Source: Candidatus Saccharimonadota bacterium
GTDB lineage: Bacteria; Patescibacteriota; Saccharimonadia; Saccharimonadales; UBA4665
Assembly: GCA_028286245.1 (NCBI GenBank)
Contig: JAQBRY010000002.1
Coordinates: forward strand, 78,779 to 142,778
Direction of reading: 5' to 3'
Length of the DNA stretch: 64,000 nt
Shown: positions 15,355 through 23,255 of the stretch, piece after piece
How positions within the stretch are numbered: position 1 is the stretch's first letter
Layout of the letters: every line of letters starts with the position of its first letter
Notes under the pieces: generated by a model
What the model was told of the DNA's origin: nothing
The model's input: only the letters and a program-made list of their open reading frames with translations
Databases searched by the model: none
Made by a program: the position numbers and the translations under genes

Positions 15355-16131
15355 ATGTCCGCCTATAAAGCACTGGTAACTGACCTTGACGGTACAGCCG
15401 TAAAGATATCTTCCGAGGGTAGTGATGTATCCGAAGCTGCTAAACGGGCTGTTAGAGTGGCCCAGGAAAAAGGATTTAAAATTACCTGCGCTACGGGCAG
15501 AAGGTGGGATTCTGCAAAGCCAATTGTGAAACGATTGGGGATTGCAAGTCCGTGTATTGTGCAGGGTGGCTCACGGATCATAGACCCCGTTACTGAGGAG
15601 ACTCTATGGGAAAAACACCTCGATGCTTCAGCCGCTGAAGCGACACTAGATATTTTTAAAAGGGAGTCTGACAGTGGAGACTTATTAACTTCTACGGTTT
15701 TACATCAGCCTCTCCATACGATCGATCGAGCACCAGACAATGCTCAATTTATGTACTTGTTAAATATCCCTACTGAGATTGGGGTACGGATAGCTAACAC
15801 CATAAATGCCCAAGCGTTTGCGGTAGCGCACCTGACACCTGCCTGGGATGGCGAAGGTAAAATTGATGTTCATGTTACACACCCTGAAGCGACAAAAGAA
15901 CACGCCATCGCTATTTGGCAAACAATGGTTGGCGTCAGTAAGGAGGCCACTATTGGCATGGGAGACAGCGGTAACGATATACCCCTCTTTTTGTCAGCTG
16001 GCCTAAGAGTTGCTGTCGGTAACGCCACAGAAGATCTAAAACAACTCGCAGACTATATCGCTCCGGCCCAAAATGACGAAGCTCTCGCTCATGTTATCAA
16101 TCACTTTATGCTATCTGAGAAACTTCAATAG
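15355..16131 (+). CDS. HAD-superfamily phosphatase, Cof-type (HAD-IIB)
   Basis: 258 residues. Motif I is TDLDGTAV (nucleophile Asp10, acid/base Asp12). Motif II is TCATGRR, and motif IV is GMGDSGNDIPLF, with a C2B cap between them. These enzymes dephosphorylate sugar phosphates or flavin/PLP phosphates; the substrate is not visible here. The start is predicted to be leaderless, with TATGCT ending 6 nt before the ATG and preceded by the TGn of an extended -10. It is the first of two genes in cassette-like units after tRNA-Lys. Confidence 0.9.
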   Translation: MSAYKALVTDLDGTAVKISSEGSDVSEAAKRAVRVAQEKGFKITCATGRRWDSAKPIVKRLGIASPCIVQGGSRIIDPVTEETLWEKHLDASAAEATLDIFKRESDSGDLLTSTVLHQPLHTIDRAPDNAQFMYLLNIPTEIGVRIANTINAQAFAVAHLTPAWDGEGKIDVHVTHPEATKEHAIAIWQTMVGVSKEATIGMGDSGNDIPLFLSAGLRVAVGNATEDLKQLADYIAPAQNDEALAHVINHFMLSEKLQ

Positions 16132-16234
16132 TCTGGAAACTGGTAAGCAAGCCTCGATAAGCTAGTTAGTTTGCGTCTCGAATGATTTTAGTCCTGATAA
16201 GTTCCACTGTGTCCCTCCAATACGCCTAGCTAAA

Positions 16235-16269
16235 CTCCTCGGCACTGAGGAGTTTTTGTTTGGTATAGT
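16235..16269 (+). promoter_or_regulatory. Hairpin plus extended -10 promoter of the NUDIX gene
   Basis: CTCCTC/GAGGAG (16235-16240/16247-16252, loop ggcact), T tail, then TGG-TATAGT (-10 at 16264-16269), 6 nt before the ATG. The arms are identical to the hairpin before the HAD gene while the loop differs. The hairpin would also terminate HAD transcription. Confidence 0.65.
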
Positions 16270-16275
16270 TAAGGT

Positions 16276-16836
16276 ATGAAAGATAGTCATAAAAATCCCT
16301 GGAAAACCCTAACCTCAGAAGTAGTGCACCGAAACCGCTGGTATTCAGTCCGAAAAGATACGGTCATTATGCCTAGTGGCGAGCAGGGTGAGTACAATGT
16401 CATTGATCACGATGATGCCGTGTTTATCGTTGCCCTTGATGATGACATGCAGATATATCTCATTGGCCTCTACCGTTATCCGACCGACATGTACTCGCTT
16501 GAAGTTCCTGCTGGTGGCAGTGACGGAGAAGACCCTCTAACCGCTGCAAAACGAGAATTACAGGAAGAGACAGGATTGCTAGCAAAAGATTGGAAATTAC
16601 TGAGTAAACTCCAAAGCGCAAACGGCTTTCTGAATGAGTTTGCACATATATTTCTAGCAACAGGCCTTCAAGTTACAGATGATCATAAACAAGCAGCTGA
16701 AGGTATCACCGAGCTACAAAAGATTCCACTCAAAACTACTCTTTCCATGATCCAATCAGGTGAGATTACGGATTGCCAAAGTATAGCAGCAATATGCCTT
16801 GCAGCATTACATTTGGGCATTGCTAGCTCAGCATAA
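16276..16836 (+). CDS. NUDIX hydrolase, ADP-sugar pyrophosphatase-like
   Basis: 186 residues. The Nudix box reads GGSDGEDPLTAAKRELQEET, with the REL-x-EE metal-binding core. The loop before it looks one residue shorter than the usual G-x5-E. The N-terminal half (WYSVRKDTVIMPSG, VIDHDDAVFIVALD, YRYPTDMYSLEVPAG) is typical of the ADP-ribose/ADP-sugar pyrophosphatase branch. Predicted leaderless: TATAGT ends 6 nt before the ATG. Confidence 0.88.
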   Translation: MKDSHKNPWKTLTSEVVHRNRWYSVRKDTVIMPSGEQGEYNVIDHDDAVFIVALDDDMQIYLIGLYRYPTDMYSLEVPAGGSDGEDPLTAAKRELQEETGLLAKDWKLLSKLQSANGFLNEFAHIFLATGLQVTDDHKQAAEGITELQKIPLKTTLSMIQSGEITDCQSIAAICLAALHLGIASSA

Positions 16837-16945
16837 TCATCTGCGCATGACGTATTGTAGTTGCGATAGCGTCTACGGTGGTCCTCCATGAAAGGCCATA
16901 TAAATCTTAAGATATTCTAAGCATAATGCGATAACATAAAGTTTT

Positions 16946-16974
16946 TTGTATCTTTATTTTATTAATCGTATATA
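16946..16974 (+). promoter_or_regulatory. Promoter of the Kelch-like surface protein
   Basis: TTGTAT (16946-16951), 17-nt spacer, TATATA (16969-16974). A leader of roughly 45 nt with an AAAAGG motif follows. Confidence 0.55.
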
Positions 16975-17024
16975 TTAGTAAGCATAAGCTTATTTGTAAT
17001 AATTAGAACAAAAAGGTATCCAAA

Positions 17025-18305
17025 ATTAAACAAATCATTAATTTTTTAAAGCGCAGCACTCTAGTCTTGGGCTTAGCCCTGGCCGCTCCGTTTTTGTTAG
17101 CACCGTCAGTTCTGGCCGCTTCTGCTGGCAGCACTGAACCGTGGAGTACTAGTACAAATGCATTGCCCTTAGGTACTACCAACAACACATCCGTTGCGTA
17201 TAACGGCTATGTGTATGTTATTGGCGGATATACTAGCGGTGGCATAAGTGGCACGACTTACTACGCTAAGCTAAATAGTGATGGGACGGTTGGCGCGTGG
17301 AATACCAGCCCTAGTACTCTGCCACAACCCGTCGCCGCGGCTACATCCGTACTGTATAACGGCTATGTGTATGTTATTGGCGGACGCGATAATACTAACA
17401 ACTACATTAATACCGTTTATTATGCCAAGCTGAATAGTGATGGGACGGTTGGCGCGTGGAGCACGAGTGCGAGCACACTGCCGCAAGTAGACGCTACGGC
17501 TACATCCGTAACATACAACGGTTATGTATATGTCATGGGTGGATATGCCGGAGGTACTGGCGGCCATTATGACCTAGATGCTGTTTACTACGCTAAGCTA
17601 AATAGTGATGGTTCAGTGGGAGCGTGGAGCACGAGCTCTAATGTTTTACCACAAGCCGCTCACTACGCCACTTCTATATCGGATAATGGCTATGTATATG
17701 TCATGGGTGGAATTACGTTTAGCGGTACCCAACAAGATGCCGTTTACTACGCTAAGCTAAATAGTGATGGTTCAGTGGGAGCGTGGAGCACGAGCTCTAA
17801 TGTTTTACCACAAGCCACAGACGGCGCTACTGTAGCGCTCAATGATGACTACGTGTATATAATGGGCGGAGAGAACAGTAGCGGGCGGACTAGCGCGATC
17901 TACTACGCTAAGCTAAATAGTGATGGGACGGTCGGCGCGTGGAGCACCAACGCCAACAACCTTCCACAAGGTGCTCCAGGAGCCAACGCAGTAGCTTATA
18001 ACGGATACCTCTATGTCCTAGGGGGGTCTTACTTTGATATATCGACATTTTCCTCGATCTACTTTGATAGTGTCTACTATACGCATATTACGCCCGTGAC
18101 TCAGACACCTTCGAACAATGCTCCTATCACTACCGCAAACATGAGTACTGGTGCTTTGCCAGCCGCACCGGATACGGGCTTCGGCATGCCGAATAAGGAT
18201 ATTCCTGTCGTGAAAGGCTTGATGATTGGTGCCACCGTCTCCATAGCCACCGGACTGGCTTTGCTCTATACACGCTCAAAGGCTAAGACTTCACCAAACT
18301 TGTAA
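17025..18305 (+). CDS. Secreted Kelch-like beta-propeller protein with sortase-type C-terminus; likely non-ATG start
   Basis: The frame is open from 17007. No ATG or GTG gives a sensible N-terminus. A TTG at 17067 would remove the basic n-region of the signal peptide. An ATT at 17025, 8 nt after AAAAGG (17011-17016), gives ?KQIINFLKRSTLVLGLALAAP, a normal signal peptide, so I use it with caution. Six blades of about 50 residues repeat the pattern YNGYVYVIGG...YYAKLNSDGTVGAW. The C-terminus PAAPDTGFGMP, a hydrophobic helix and RSKAK form a PDTG-type sorting signal. The sortase gene converges on it and overlaps its 3' end by 23 bp. Confidence 0.75.
   Translation: MKQIINFLKRSTLVLGLALAAPFLLAPSVLAASAGSTEPWSTSTNALPLGTTNNTSVAYNGYVYVIGGYTSGGISGTTYYAKLNSDGTVGAWNTSPSTLPQPVAAATSVLYNGYVYVIGGRDNTNNYINTVYYAKLNSDGTVGAWSTSASTLPQVDATATSVTYNGYVYVMGGYAGGTGGHYDLDAVYYAKLNSDGSVGAWSTSSNVLPQAAHYATSISDNGYVYVMGGITFSGTQQDAVYYAKLNSDGSVGAWSTSSNVLPQATDGATVALNDDYVYIMGGENSSGRTSAIYYAKLNSDGTVGAWSTNANNLPQGAPGANAVAYNGYLYVLGGSYFDISTFSSIYFDSVYYTHITPVTQTPSNNAPITTANMSTGALPAAPDTGFGMPNKDIPVVKGLMIGATVSIATGLALLYTRSKAKTSPNL
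17583..17657 (+). repeat. 75-bp exact direct repeat inside the Kelch gene, copy 1
   Basis: Identical to 17742-17816, offset 159 bp (53 codons, in frame). It encodes VYYAKLNSDGSVGAWSTSSN and the next residues. A recent in-frame blade duplication or gene conversion is likely. Confidence 0.85.
17742..17816 (+). repeat. 75-bp exact direct repeat inside the Kelch gene, copy 2
   Basis: The second identical copy, one blade downstream of 17583-17657. Confidence 0.85.
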
Positions 18306-18951
18306 ATACAACGAGCCGTTGACTAAATTCACTCGTACCTTCGATGATTTGCCCTGAGCAGGTCATAAGGTTTAAACCAGGCTTACCAGCGTTAAATGGG
18401 GACAGTACCTCGGCCATGTCAACTTTGTCATACGAATAAACCTTCGTACGTACGACTTGGTATACGTAAGTCGTATTATCCCCACGAGTGACAGTAATTT
18501 TGTCACCAAGTTTTAGTTTTTTGAGATTATAAAAAATGCCAGTCGTATCCCAGCTGGAAACATGACCGTAAATGAACATTGCACCGCTCTGTCCTGGCTG
18601 GCTGCTGGCGTGATACCAACCAGCTTCATTGATGTTATTTGGCGTGGCTATCGCTCCATTACTTAGCAGTCCCAACTCCAGGACGGGAGTGTTTGCTATG
18701 CCGATCGCTGGAATGGCAATATATTTGGGGTGAGTGCTCGGGACAGTGTAGCTGGCTACCACCTGCGGTTTGAGCTTTACAGAAGATGGGGCCGGTTGTA
18801 AGACTGCAGCTCCGGACGGTGGTCTCGGCTCGACACCATGCTGGCGAGCCAAAAGTAATGCGGCGCCCACAGCTGCAACTATACCGATCAATATCAGGGA
18901 ATGAGCAACGTGCCGGCGTGTAAGCGTTTTACGAAAATGTGGTTTTAGCAT
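18283..18951 (-). CDS. Class E/F-type sortase
   Basis: 222 residues from the ATG at 18951. The nearby upstream alternative is a TTG and is not needed. One N-terminal membrane helix (residues about 17-36) anchors a sortase domain with His130 (IYGHVSSWD), Cys198 (NLMTCSG) and Arg212 (SQRLVVF), the catalytic triad. It would cleave LPATG/PDTG-like signals on surface proteins and attach them to peptidoglycan. TATAAT ends 6 nt before the ATG, so the message is predicted leaderless. Likely substrates in the window are the proteins at 1-1333, 1556-2713 and 17025-18305. Confidence 0.92.
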   Translation of the reverse strand: MLKPHFRKTLTRRHVAHSLILIGIVAAVGAALLLARQHGVEPRPPSGAAVLQPAPSSVKLKPQVVASYTVPSTHPKYIAIPAIGIANTPVLELGLLSNGAIATPNNINEAGWYHASSQPGQSGAMFIYGHVSSWDTTGIFYNLKKLKLGDKITVTRGDNTTYVYQVVRTKVYSYDKVDMAEVLSPFNAGKPGLNLMTCSGQIIEGTSEFSQRLVVFTSLVKS

Positions 18952-19053
18952 GCAGCAATTATACGTCAACAAGCGTATTCGTTATGAATACTACTTTGCT
19001 ACGCCTACATTTAAAAATCTCTATTTGGGGACTTTTGTTGCTATAATTCACTT

Positions 19054-19755
19054 ATGAAAAATTTTAAAGTTTCTTTGCCTGCGCCGGCTCTTAAAATTAT
19101 TCCTGCTATCCTCATTCTGTGTATCGTTATCGTCATTGGACTTATTAAAATGACGCATGACAACTCAAATCATACCTTTGCCTTGCCAGATAAAACTGTT
19201 TCCAATGATAGCGTTCAATTTTGTTCACCATATGCCAATCTGTGTTTCACTCGGCCTGCCAACTGGACCAGGAGCAGCATTTTACACGTGGCAGGCCCAG
19301 CGAGTAGCACGGTAGAAATAAACCCACCGACCGGAACAATATTAGAGTTTGCTAAATCCAGTAATCACACAAACACGAGCTGCGACATGACGACGTACAG
19401 CGAATGTATCATCAAGGTAGCCAAAGTAATTTCGCTGAAGAATAATCTTAGCGTTGTAACGGGAATGCTCGTAGATTCTCCTGACGCAAATTGCTCAGAT
19501 CAATGCGCCACCCCAAAATATACACCCTTTGTTACCTTGGTATCACAAAGTGATTTTAATAAGTACAAGCTGGGGCACGACACATCATCTTTTGAAGACT
19601 TTAATCCGACTGTGCGCGTTAAAAATGGACAGAGCGTCTACCTTCAGGTAACACCGGGCAAGGAGTTTAGCGTTGCCTCCGCAGATCTATGGCAGAACAG
19701 CTCCGAAGCAAAAGCTGCTCAGCAAATTCTTTCAAGTGTAACGTTATATAAATAA
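19054..19755 (+). CDS. Membrane-anchored extracytoplasmic protein, unknown function
   Basis: 233 residues. One N-terminal helix (residues about 11-30, LKIIPAILILCIVIVIGLI) is followed by a soluble domain with six or more cysteines (SPYANLCF, TSCDMTTYSECI, NCSDQCATP), suggesting disulfides outside the membrane. I recognise no family. TATAAT ends 6 nt before the ATG and is preceded by TGC, an extended -10, so the start is leaderless. Monocistronic. Confidence 0.65.
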   Translation: MKNFKVSLPAPALKIIPAILILCIVIVIGLIKMTHDNSNHTFALPDKTVSNDSVQFCSPYANLCFTRPANWTRSSILHVAGPASSTVEINPPTGTILEFAKSSNHTNTSCDMTTYSECIIKVAKVISLKNNLSVVTGMLVDSPDANCSDQCATPKYTPFVTLVSQSDFNKYKLGHDTSSFEDFNPTVRVKNGQSVYLQVTPGKEFSVASADLWQNSSEAKAAQQILSSVTLYK

Positions 19756-19851
19756 CGAGGCACGTTAGCTATACGCAAAGTTGCTATAAGCGTCTAAGTA
19801 CGCACCAAAAAGTCAGCGGTGATACTATCTTTTGTTGCTATTATTAAAGAT

Positions 19852-20718
19852 ATGGAACAAAAAACGTATGGTGGGATTGAGCTGGGCGGCACAAAGACTA
19901 TATGTGCAGTAGCTGACGCCAATGGCGTAATATTGTCGCAAACTACCATCCCTACAACGAGCGTCGATGAAACATTTGGTGCGGTATTTGAATTTTTTGA
20001 ACAGGGCTTACCTATCATTTCGTTGGGCGTCGGTTCATTTGGCCCAGTGCAACTCAATCCCGATTCGAGTGAATATGGTTACATTTATAATTCACCAAAA
20101 CCCGGATGGTCAAAAGTTAACGTAAAAGGACTGCTCGAAGACAGACTAAAATTGAACGTCGCCATTGATACTGACGTAAACTGTGCCGCACTTGGCGAGC
20201 AATTCTACGGTGTTGCAAAAAATGCTAACAACTTTATCTACTTGACCCTCGGAACAGGAATTGGGGGAAGTTTAGTGAGCAACGCCAAACTCGTCCATGG
20301 AATTTTGAACTTAGAGATGGGACATATGCGCATTCCACATGAGCAGTTTATGACTACATTCGAAGGTGCCTGCATATTCCATAAAGATTGCCTGGAGGGT
20401 ATTGCAAGCGGTTATGCTATGGCACAACGCTATGGTAAAAATGCCGAGGAAATTGTTGATGACGAAGCCTGGGATATCGAAGCAGGATACATCGCATCAG
20501 CGCTGAATAACCTTATGATGATCACTGGGCCAGAGCTAATCGTAGTTGGTGGTGGGCTTACAGACCATGCTGGCCTCATGGCTGCCATACGTACAAAGGT
20601 TCAACAAAATGTGAATAACTACATGAACTTCCCTGACTTAGAAAATTACATCGTACAGTCAAGCAGCAAGCTGAATGGAGTACTTGGAGCCATTAAGCTT
20701 ACTTCTCTCACAAATTAA
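19852..20718 (+). CDS. ROK-family sugar kinase, fructokinase-like
   Basis: 288 residues from the ATG at 19852. The earlier in-frame start is not ATG, and TATTAT with extended TGC ends 7 nt before this one. The phosphate loop GGIELGGTKTICAV, the catalytic Asp in IDTDVNCAALGE and LTLGTGIGGSLV are typical ROK motifs. The zinc site reads HEQF...GACIFHKDCLEGIASG, the Cys-x2-His-x2-Cys form of ROK fructokinases rather than the CxCGxxGC of glucokinases. It phosphorylates a hexose with ATP; fructose is the best guess. Confidence 0.88.
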   Translation: MEQKTYGGIELGGTKTICAVADANGVILSQTTIPTTSVDETFGAVFEFFEQGLPIISLGVGSFGPVQLNPDSSEYGYIYNSPKPGWSKVNVKGLLEDRLKLNVAIDTDVNCAALGEQFYGVAKNANNFIYLTLGTGIGGSLVSNAKLVHGILNLEMGHMRIPHEQFMTTFEGACIFHKDCLEGIASGYAMAQRYGKNAEEIVDDEAWDIEAGYIASALNNLMMITGPELIVVGGGLTDHAGLMAAIRTKVQQNVNNYMNFPDLENYIVQSSSKLNGVLGAIKLTSLTN

Positions 20719-20762
20719 AGTTGCGGCAGTATCTACTGTGACTCAACGAGCATATGCGGGCT

Positions 20763-20800
20763 AAAAGACTTATCGCTTCGCGGGTGTGAGTCTTTTGTTT
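20763..20800 (+). terminator. Terminator after the ROK kinase gene
   Basis: AAAAGACT (20763-20770) and AGTCTTTT (20789-20796) pair around an 18-nt loop and run into TGTTT. The tail merges with the -35 box of the next promoter. Confidence 0.65.
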
Positions 20801-20846
20801 GACACAATCGTACATTTCCATTAAAGTTAACTCATTGGTTAACTTT
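20799..20846 (+). promoter_or_regulatory. Promoter and palindromic operator of the ArsR-type regulator
   Basis: TTGACA (20799-20804), 17-nt spacer and TAAAGT (20822-20827) form the promoter. A perfect inverted repeat, AAAGTTAAC (20823-20831) and GTTAACTTT (20838-20846) with a 6-nt spacer, covers the -10 box and runs to the base before the ATG. This fits autorepression by the encoded HTH protein. Confidence 0.8.
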
Positions 20847-21182
20847 ATGAATATATCTTACGATACACCTCAGCTCGATATGGTACTCGACGCCTTAGCA
20901 AATCAAAAAAGGCGCGGCATTATTCATGACCTCTCTTTGCAGCCTGCTACCGTCGGACAACTTGCTCGAAATCATGACCTTACTTTGCCCGCGATCCATA
21001 AACACATCCGGACTCTAGAAAACGCAAAACTCATCATACGGAAAAAGGCAGGCCGCACAAATTTCGTTGTGTTAGACGGTGGCACCTTGGGCCTAGCACA
21101 AAACTGGATCACACAATATCACGTAACTTGGGGCAACCCTCAGGCCACACTCGATAATTACATTTCCAGGATGCAAGCATGA
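20847..21182 (+). CDS. ArsR-family winged-helix transcriptional regulator
   Basis: 111 residues from the ATG at 20847. The winged HTH runs LDALANQKRRGIIHDLSLQPATVGQLARNHD and LTLPAIHKHIRTLENAKLI, with a wing at RKKAGRTNFVVL. No metal-binding CxC motif is present, so this is the non-metal subgroup that often controls small stress or YCII/SRPBCC genes. A perfect palindrome overlaps its own promoter. The YCII-like gene follows 45 bp downstream and is probably co-transcribed. Confidence 0.88.
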   Translation: MNISYDTPQLDMVLDALANQKRRGIIHDLSLQPATVGQLARNHDLTLPAIHKHIRTLENAKLIIRKKAGRTNFVVLDGGTLGLAQNWITQYHVTWGNPQATLDNYISRMQA

Positions 21183-21227
21183 GTCTGGATGAATTGGTTT
21201 TTAAACATAATTAAGGAGAACAATAAA

Positions 21228-21527
21228 ATGGGGAAATACGTATACATCTACTACGCTGGAGCTGAGTCAGATGGCGGCAGTGCCGAAGAGTGGGGCAAAT
21301 GGTTTGGTGAACTAGGCGACAAGCTAGTCGACGGTGGCAATCCTTTTGCGCCCAACGGCCAAGCCGTGCACCAAGGCGGCAAAATGACCGTACAAGACAA
21401 GCCTGTTACCGGTTACTCAATCATTAACGCCGACAGCATGGGTGAGGCAACAAAACTGGCTGAAGGTTGTCCTTTGGTGTCTGCAGCAGAGGGTGCGGTG
21501 TGCGTGTACGAAGCGTTACCTATGTAA
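21228..21527 (+). CDS. YCII-related (dimeric ferredoxin-like) protein
   Basis: 99 residues from the ATG at 21228, which has the SD AAGGAGA about 8 nt upstream. The pattern KYVYIYYAG...AEEWGKWFGELGDKLVDGG...GYSIINADSMGEATKLAEGCP matches the YCII/DGPF small alpha-beta family, often encoded beside ArsR-type or sigma regulators. The enzymatic role is generally unknown. Confidence 0.75.
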   Translation: MGKYVYIYYAGAESDGGSAEEWGKWFGELGDKLVDGGNPFAPNGQAVHQGGKMTVQDKPVTGYSIINADSMGEATKLAEGCPLVSAAEGAVCVYEALPM

Positions 21528-21547
21528 TTACTTTCCGTACAACTTAA

Positions 21548-21567
21548 ACGACCTTCGGGTCGTTTTT
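21548..21567 (+). terminator. Terminator after the ArsR-YCII pair
   Basis: ACGACC (21548-21553), a TTCG tetraloop and GGTCGT (21558-21563) followed by TTTTT. Confidence 0.9.
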
Positions 21568-21597
21568 GCTATAACGACAGTCTCGATATGGGTATAA

Positions 21598-21834
21598 TTA
21601 GTCCTCGCTTAGAGCGGCAAAGTCCTTTTTGACCTGCGAGTACCAGCCCCAGCCCTTGACGGGGTTTTTCCATCGCCCTTTCATGGCTTTTAGGGCGCTT
21701 TCGTGCGATGCGTCGCCGGCTGCAACGGCTTCTCGTAAATGTTTATCCTCGGCCTTTATAACCTCGTCTGCTGTGTTTCCGTGAAATGCAGTGTCGCAGG
21801 GTCCACCCATCTGTTGGCAGGTCATTGTTTTCAC
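21598..21834 (-). CDS. DUF1059-like small protein
   Basis: 78 residues with a GTG start, 7 nt after the SD AAGGAG. The N-terminal half (MTCQQMGGPCDTAFHGNTAD, then EVIKAEDKHL) has the two cysteines and EVxxxxxxH pattern of the DUF1059 family of small soluble proteins. The C-terminal half (KAMKGRWKNPVKGWGWYSQV) is basic and aromatic. It follows the MFS gene on the same strand. Confidence 0.65.
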   Translation of the reverse strand: MKTMTCQQMGGPCDTAFHGNTADEVIKAEDKHLREAVAAGDASHESALKAMKGRWKNPVKGWGWYSQVKKDFAALSED

Positions 21835-21885
21835 GATGTATCTCCTTATTTATGTATGAAATCAGTATAGCAAAGTTAATAAGTA

Positions 21886-23118
21886 TCAAACTTTGGGGAT
21901 AGCCCGCTGCGACGGTAACCGGAAGCCACTCACAAACAGGCCGAGAACGGCTGCCACCAGAGCTGCCAGGCCGCCAACTAACAATCCGATGCGGGGATTG
22001 CTGTGATCGATTATAGCGCCGATAATTGGGCCGCCGATGGGCGTTGTGCCAAGAAAAGCAATCGACCATAAGGACATAACACGGCCGCGCATTTGCGGAG
22101 TACTGGTTAACTGCAGCGTGGTGTTACCAATGGATATAAACAGTACCGACAGTGCGCCCACTACAATTAGTACCAATAGTGCCGTAATGATGTTCGGCAC
22201 CGCAGCTACCAGGCACAGGCTTATCCCAAACATGCCAGCGACGATGATGAGCTCTCGTATGGTGGCAGCAGCCCGGCCAGCCGAATAGAGGCCGCCAATA
22301 ACGGCACCGAGGCCCATTGCCGAGGTCATGAGCGAGTAGGTAGTCGCATTGCCGTGCAGCGTACCGGTTGCAAAAACTGGCAGAACAACCGGAAATTCGT
22401 AGGCAAAGGTACCGATGATTACCATCATAAGGAGCGTAATGCGGAGTGCCGGCGTTGACCACGCATAGCGCAGGCCGGCGCGCAGTTGTCCGGGCGCACG
22501 CGGTGAAGGTTCAACCGGATGCAGCTCGCTTCGCTTCATTAGAAATAACACAATCAGCACCGCTAGAAACGTAGCGGCATCAACCAGAAAACAAGCACCA
22601 ATGCCTACAGTAGCAATGAGGACGGCAGCAATTGACGGACCGACAATACGAGCCGTATTCATGACAGTAGAATTGAGAGTGACTGCATTGCGCAACTTAT
22701 CTTCACCGACCATCTGTACTACAAATGTTTGGCGCGCCGGATTATCAATTATAGAAATAAAGCCGGAAATAATGGCTATTACGTACACCATCCATAGCTC
22801 AATCATATGACTAATAACCAGCAATCCTAGAACAAGCGATACAATACCAAATACAATTTGTGTAATTACCAGCAACCGCTTATTGTCCTTACGGTCAACA
22901 ATAACACCGCCGAAGATGCCGAGGCAGAGTATGGGCAGTGTCTGGGCAGCAGTTATTAAACCGAGCTGCGTACCGGAATGGGTTAGCGTTAGCACCAGCC
23001 ACGACAGTGCCACCATACGCATCCAGGTGCCACACAGTGAAATGCCCTGGCCGATAAAATAGAGCCGAAAGTTAGGCACCGCTAAAGATGCGAACGTCCG
23101 CCGAAGTGCGGTCTGCAT
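21886..23118 (-). CDS. MFS transporter, MFS_3 (EntS-like) exporter family
   Basis: 410 residues with 12 predicted membrane helices. The loop GGVIVDRKDNKRLLVITQI between helices 2 and 3 is the MFS signature. The family exports small molecules such as siderophores or drugs; the substrate is unknown here. The SD GGAGGAG lies 5 nt before the ATG. Probably the first gene of a unit with the DUF1059-like gene. Confidence 0.88.
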   Translation of the reverse strand: MQTALRRTFASLAVPNFRLYFIGQGISLCGTWMRMVALSWLVLTLTHSGTQLGLITAAQTLPILCLGIFGGVIVDRKDNKRLLVITQIVFGIVSLVLGLLVISHMIELWMVYVIAIISGFISIIDNPARQTFVVQMVGEDKLRNAVTLNSTVMNTARIVGPSIAAVLIATVGIGACFLVDAATFLAVLIVLFLMKRSELHPVEPSPRAPGQLRAGLRYAWSTPALRITLLMMVIIGTFAYEFPVVLPVFATGTLHGNATTYSLMTSAMGLGAVIGGLYSAGRAAATIRELIIVAGMFGISLCLVAAVPNIITALLVLIVVGALSVLFISIGNTTLQLTSTPQMRGRVMSLWSIAFLGTTPIGGPIIGAIIDHSNPRIGLLVGGLAALVAAVLGLFVSGFRLPSQRAIPKV

Positions 23119-23220
23119 AGAGCTCCTCCATTATAAAATTCTTTATTATAATTATACACTCGTCGTTTTGAGTAGCAGCTGAAAGCACTGCCTATACCAA
23201 ACTTGTGTGACAAAGTTGCA

Positions 23221-23249
23221 TTGACTTTATATAATGTTTATGTTAATAT
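23221..23249 (+). promoter_or_regulatory. Promoter of the orphan gene at 23256, leaderless
   Basis: TTGACT (23221-23226), 17 nt, TAATAT (23244-23249), then 6 nt to the ATG. No SD is present. Confidence 0.7.
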
Positions 23250-23255
23250 ACTAGA

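Noticed and set aside
17150..18010. CRISPR-like array of short repeats
   Set aside because: The repeats are in-frame Kelch blades of about 150-160 bp within one ORF, not 25-40 bp direct repeats with unique spacers.
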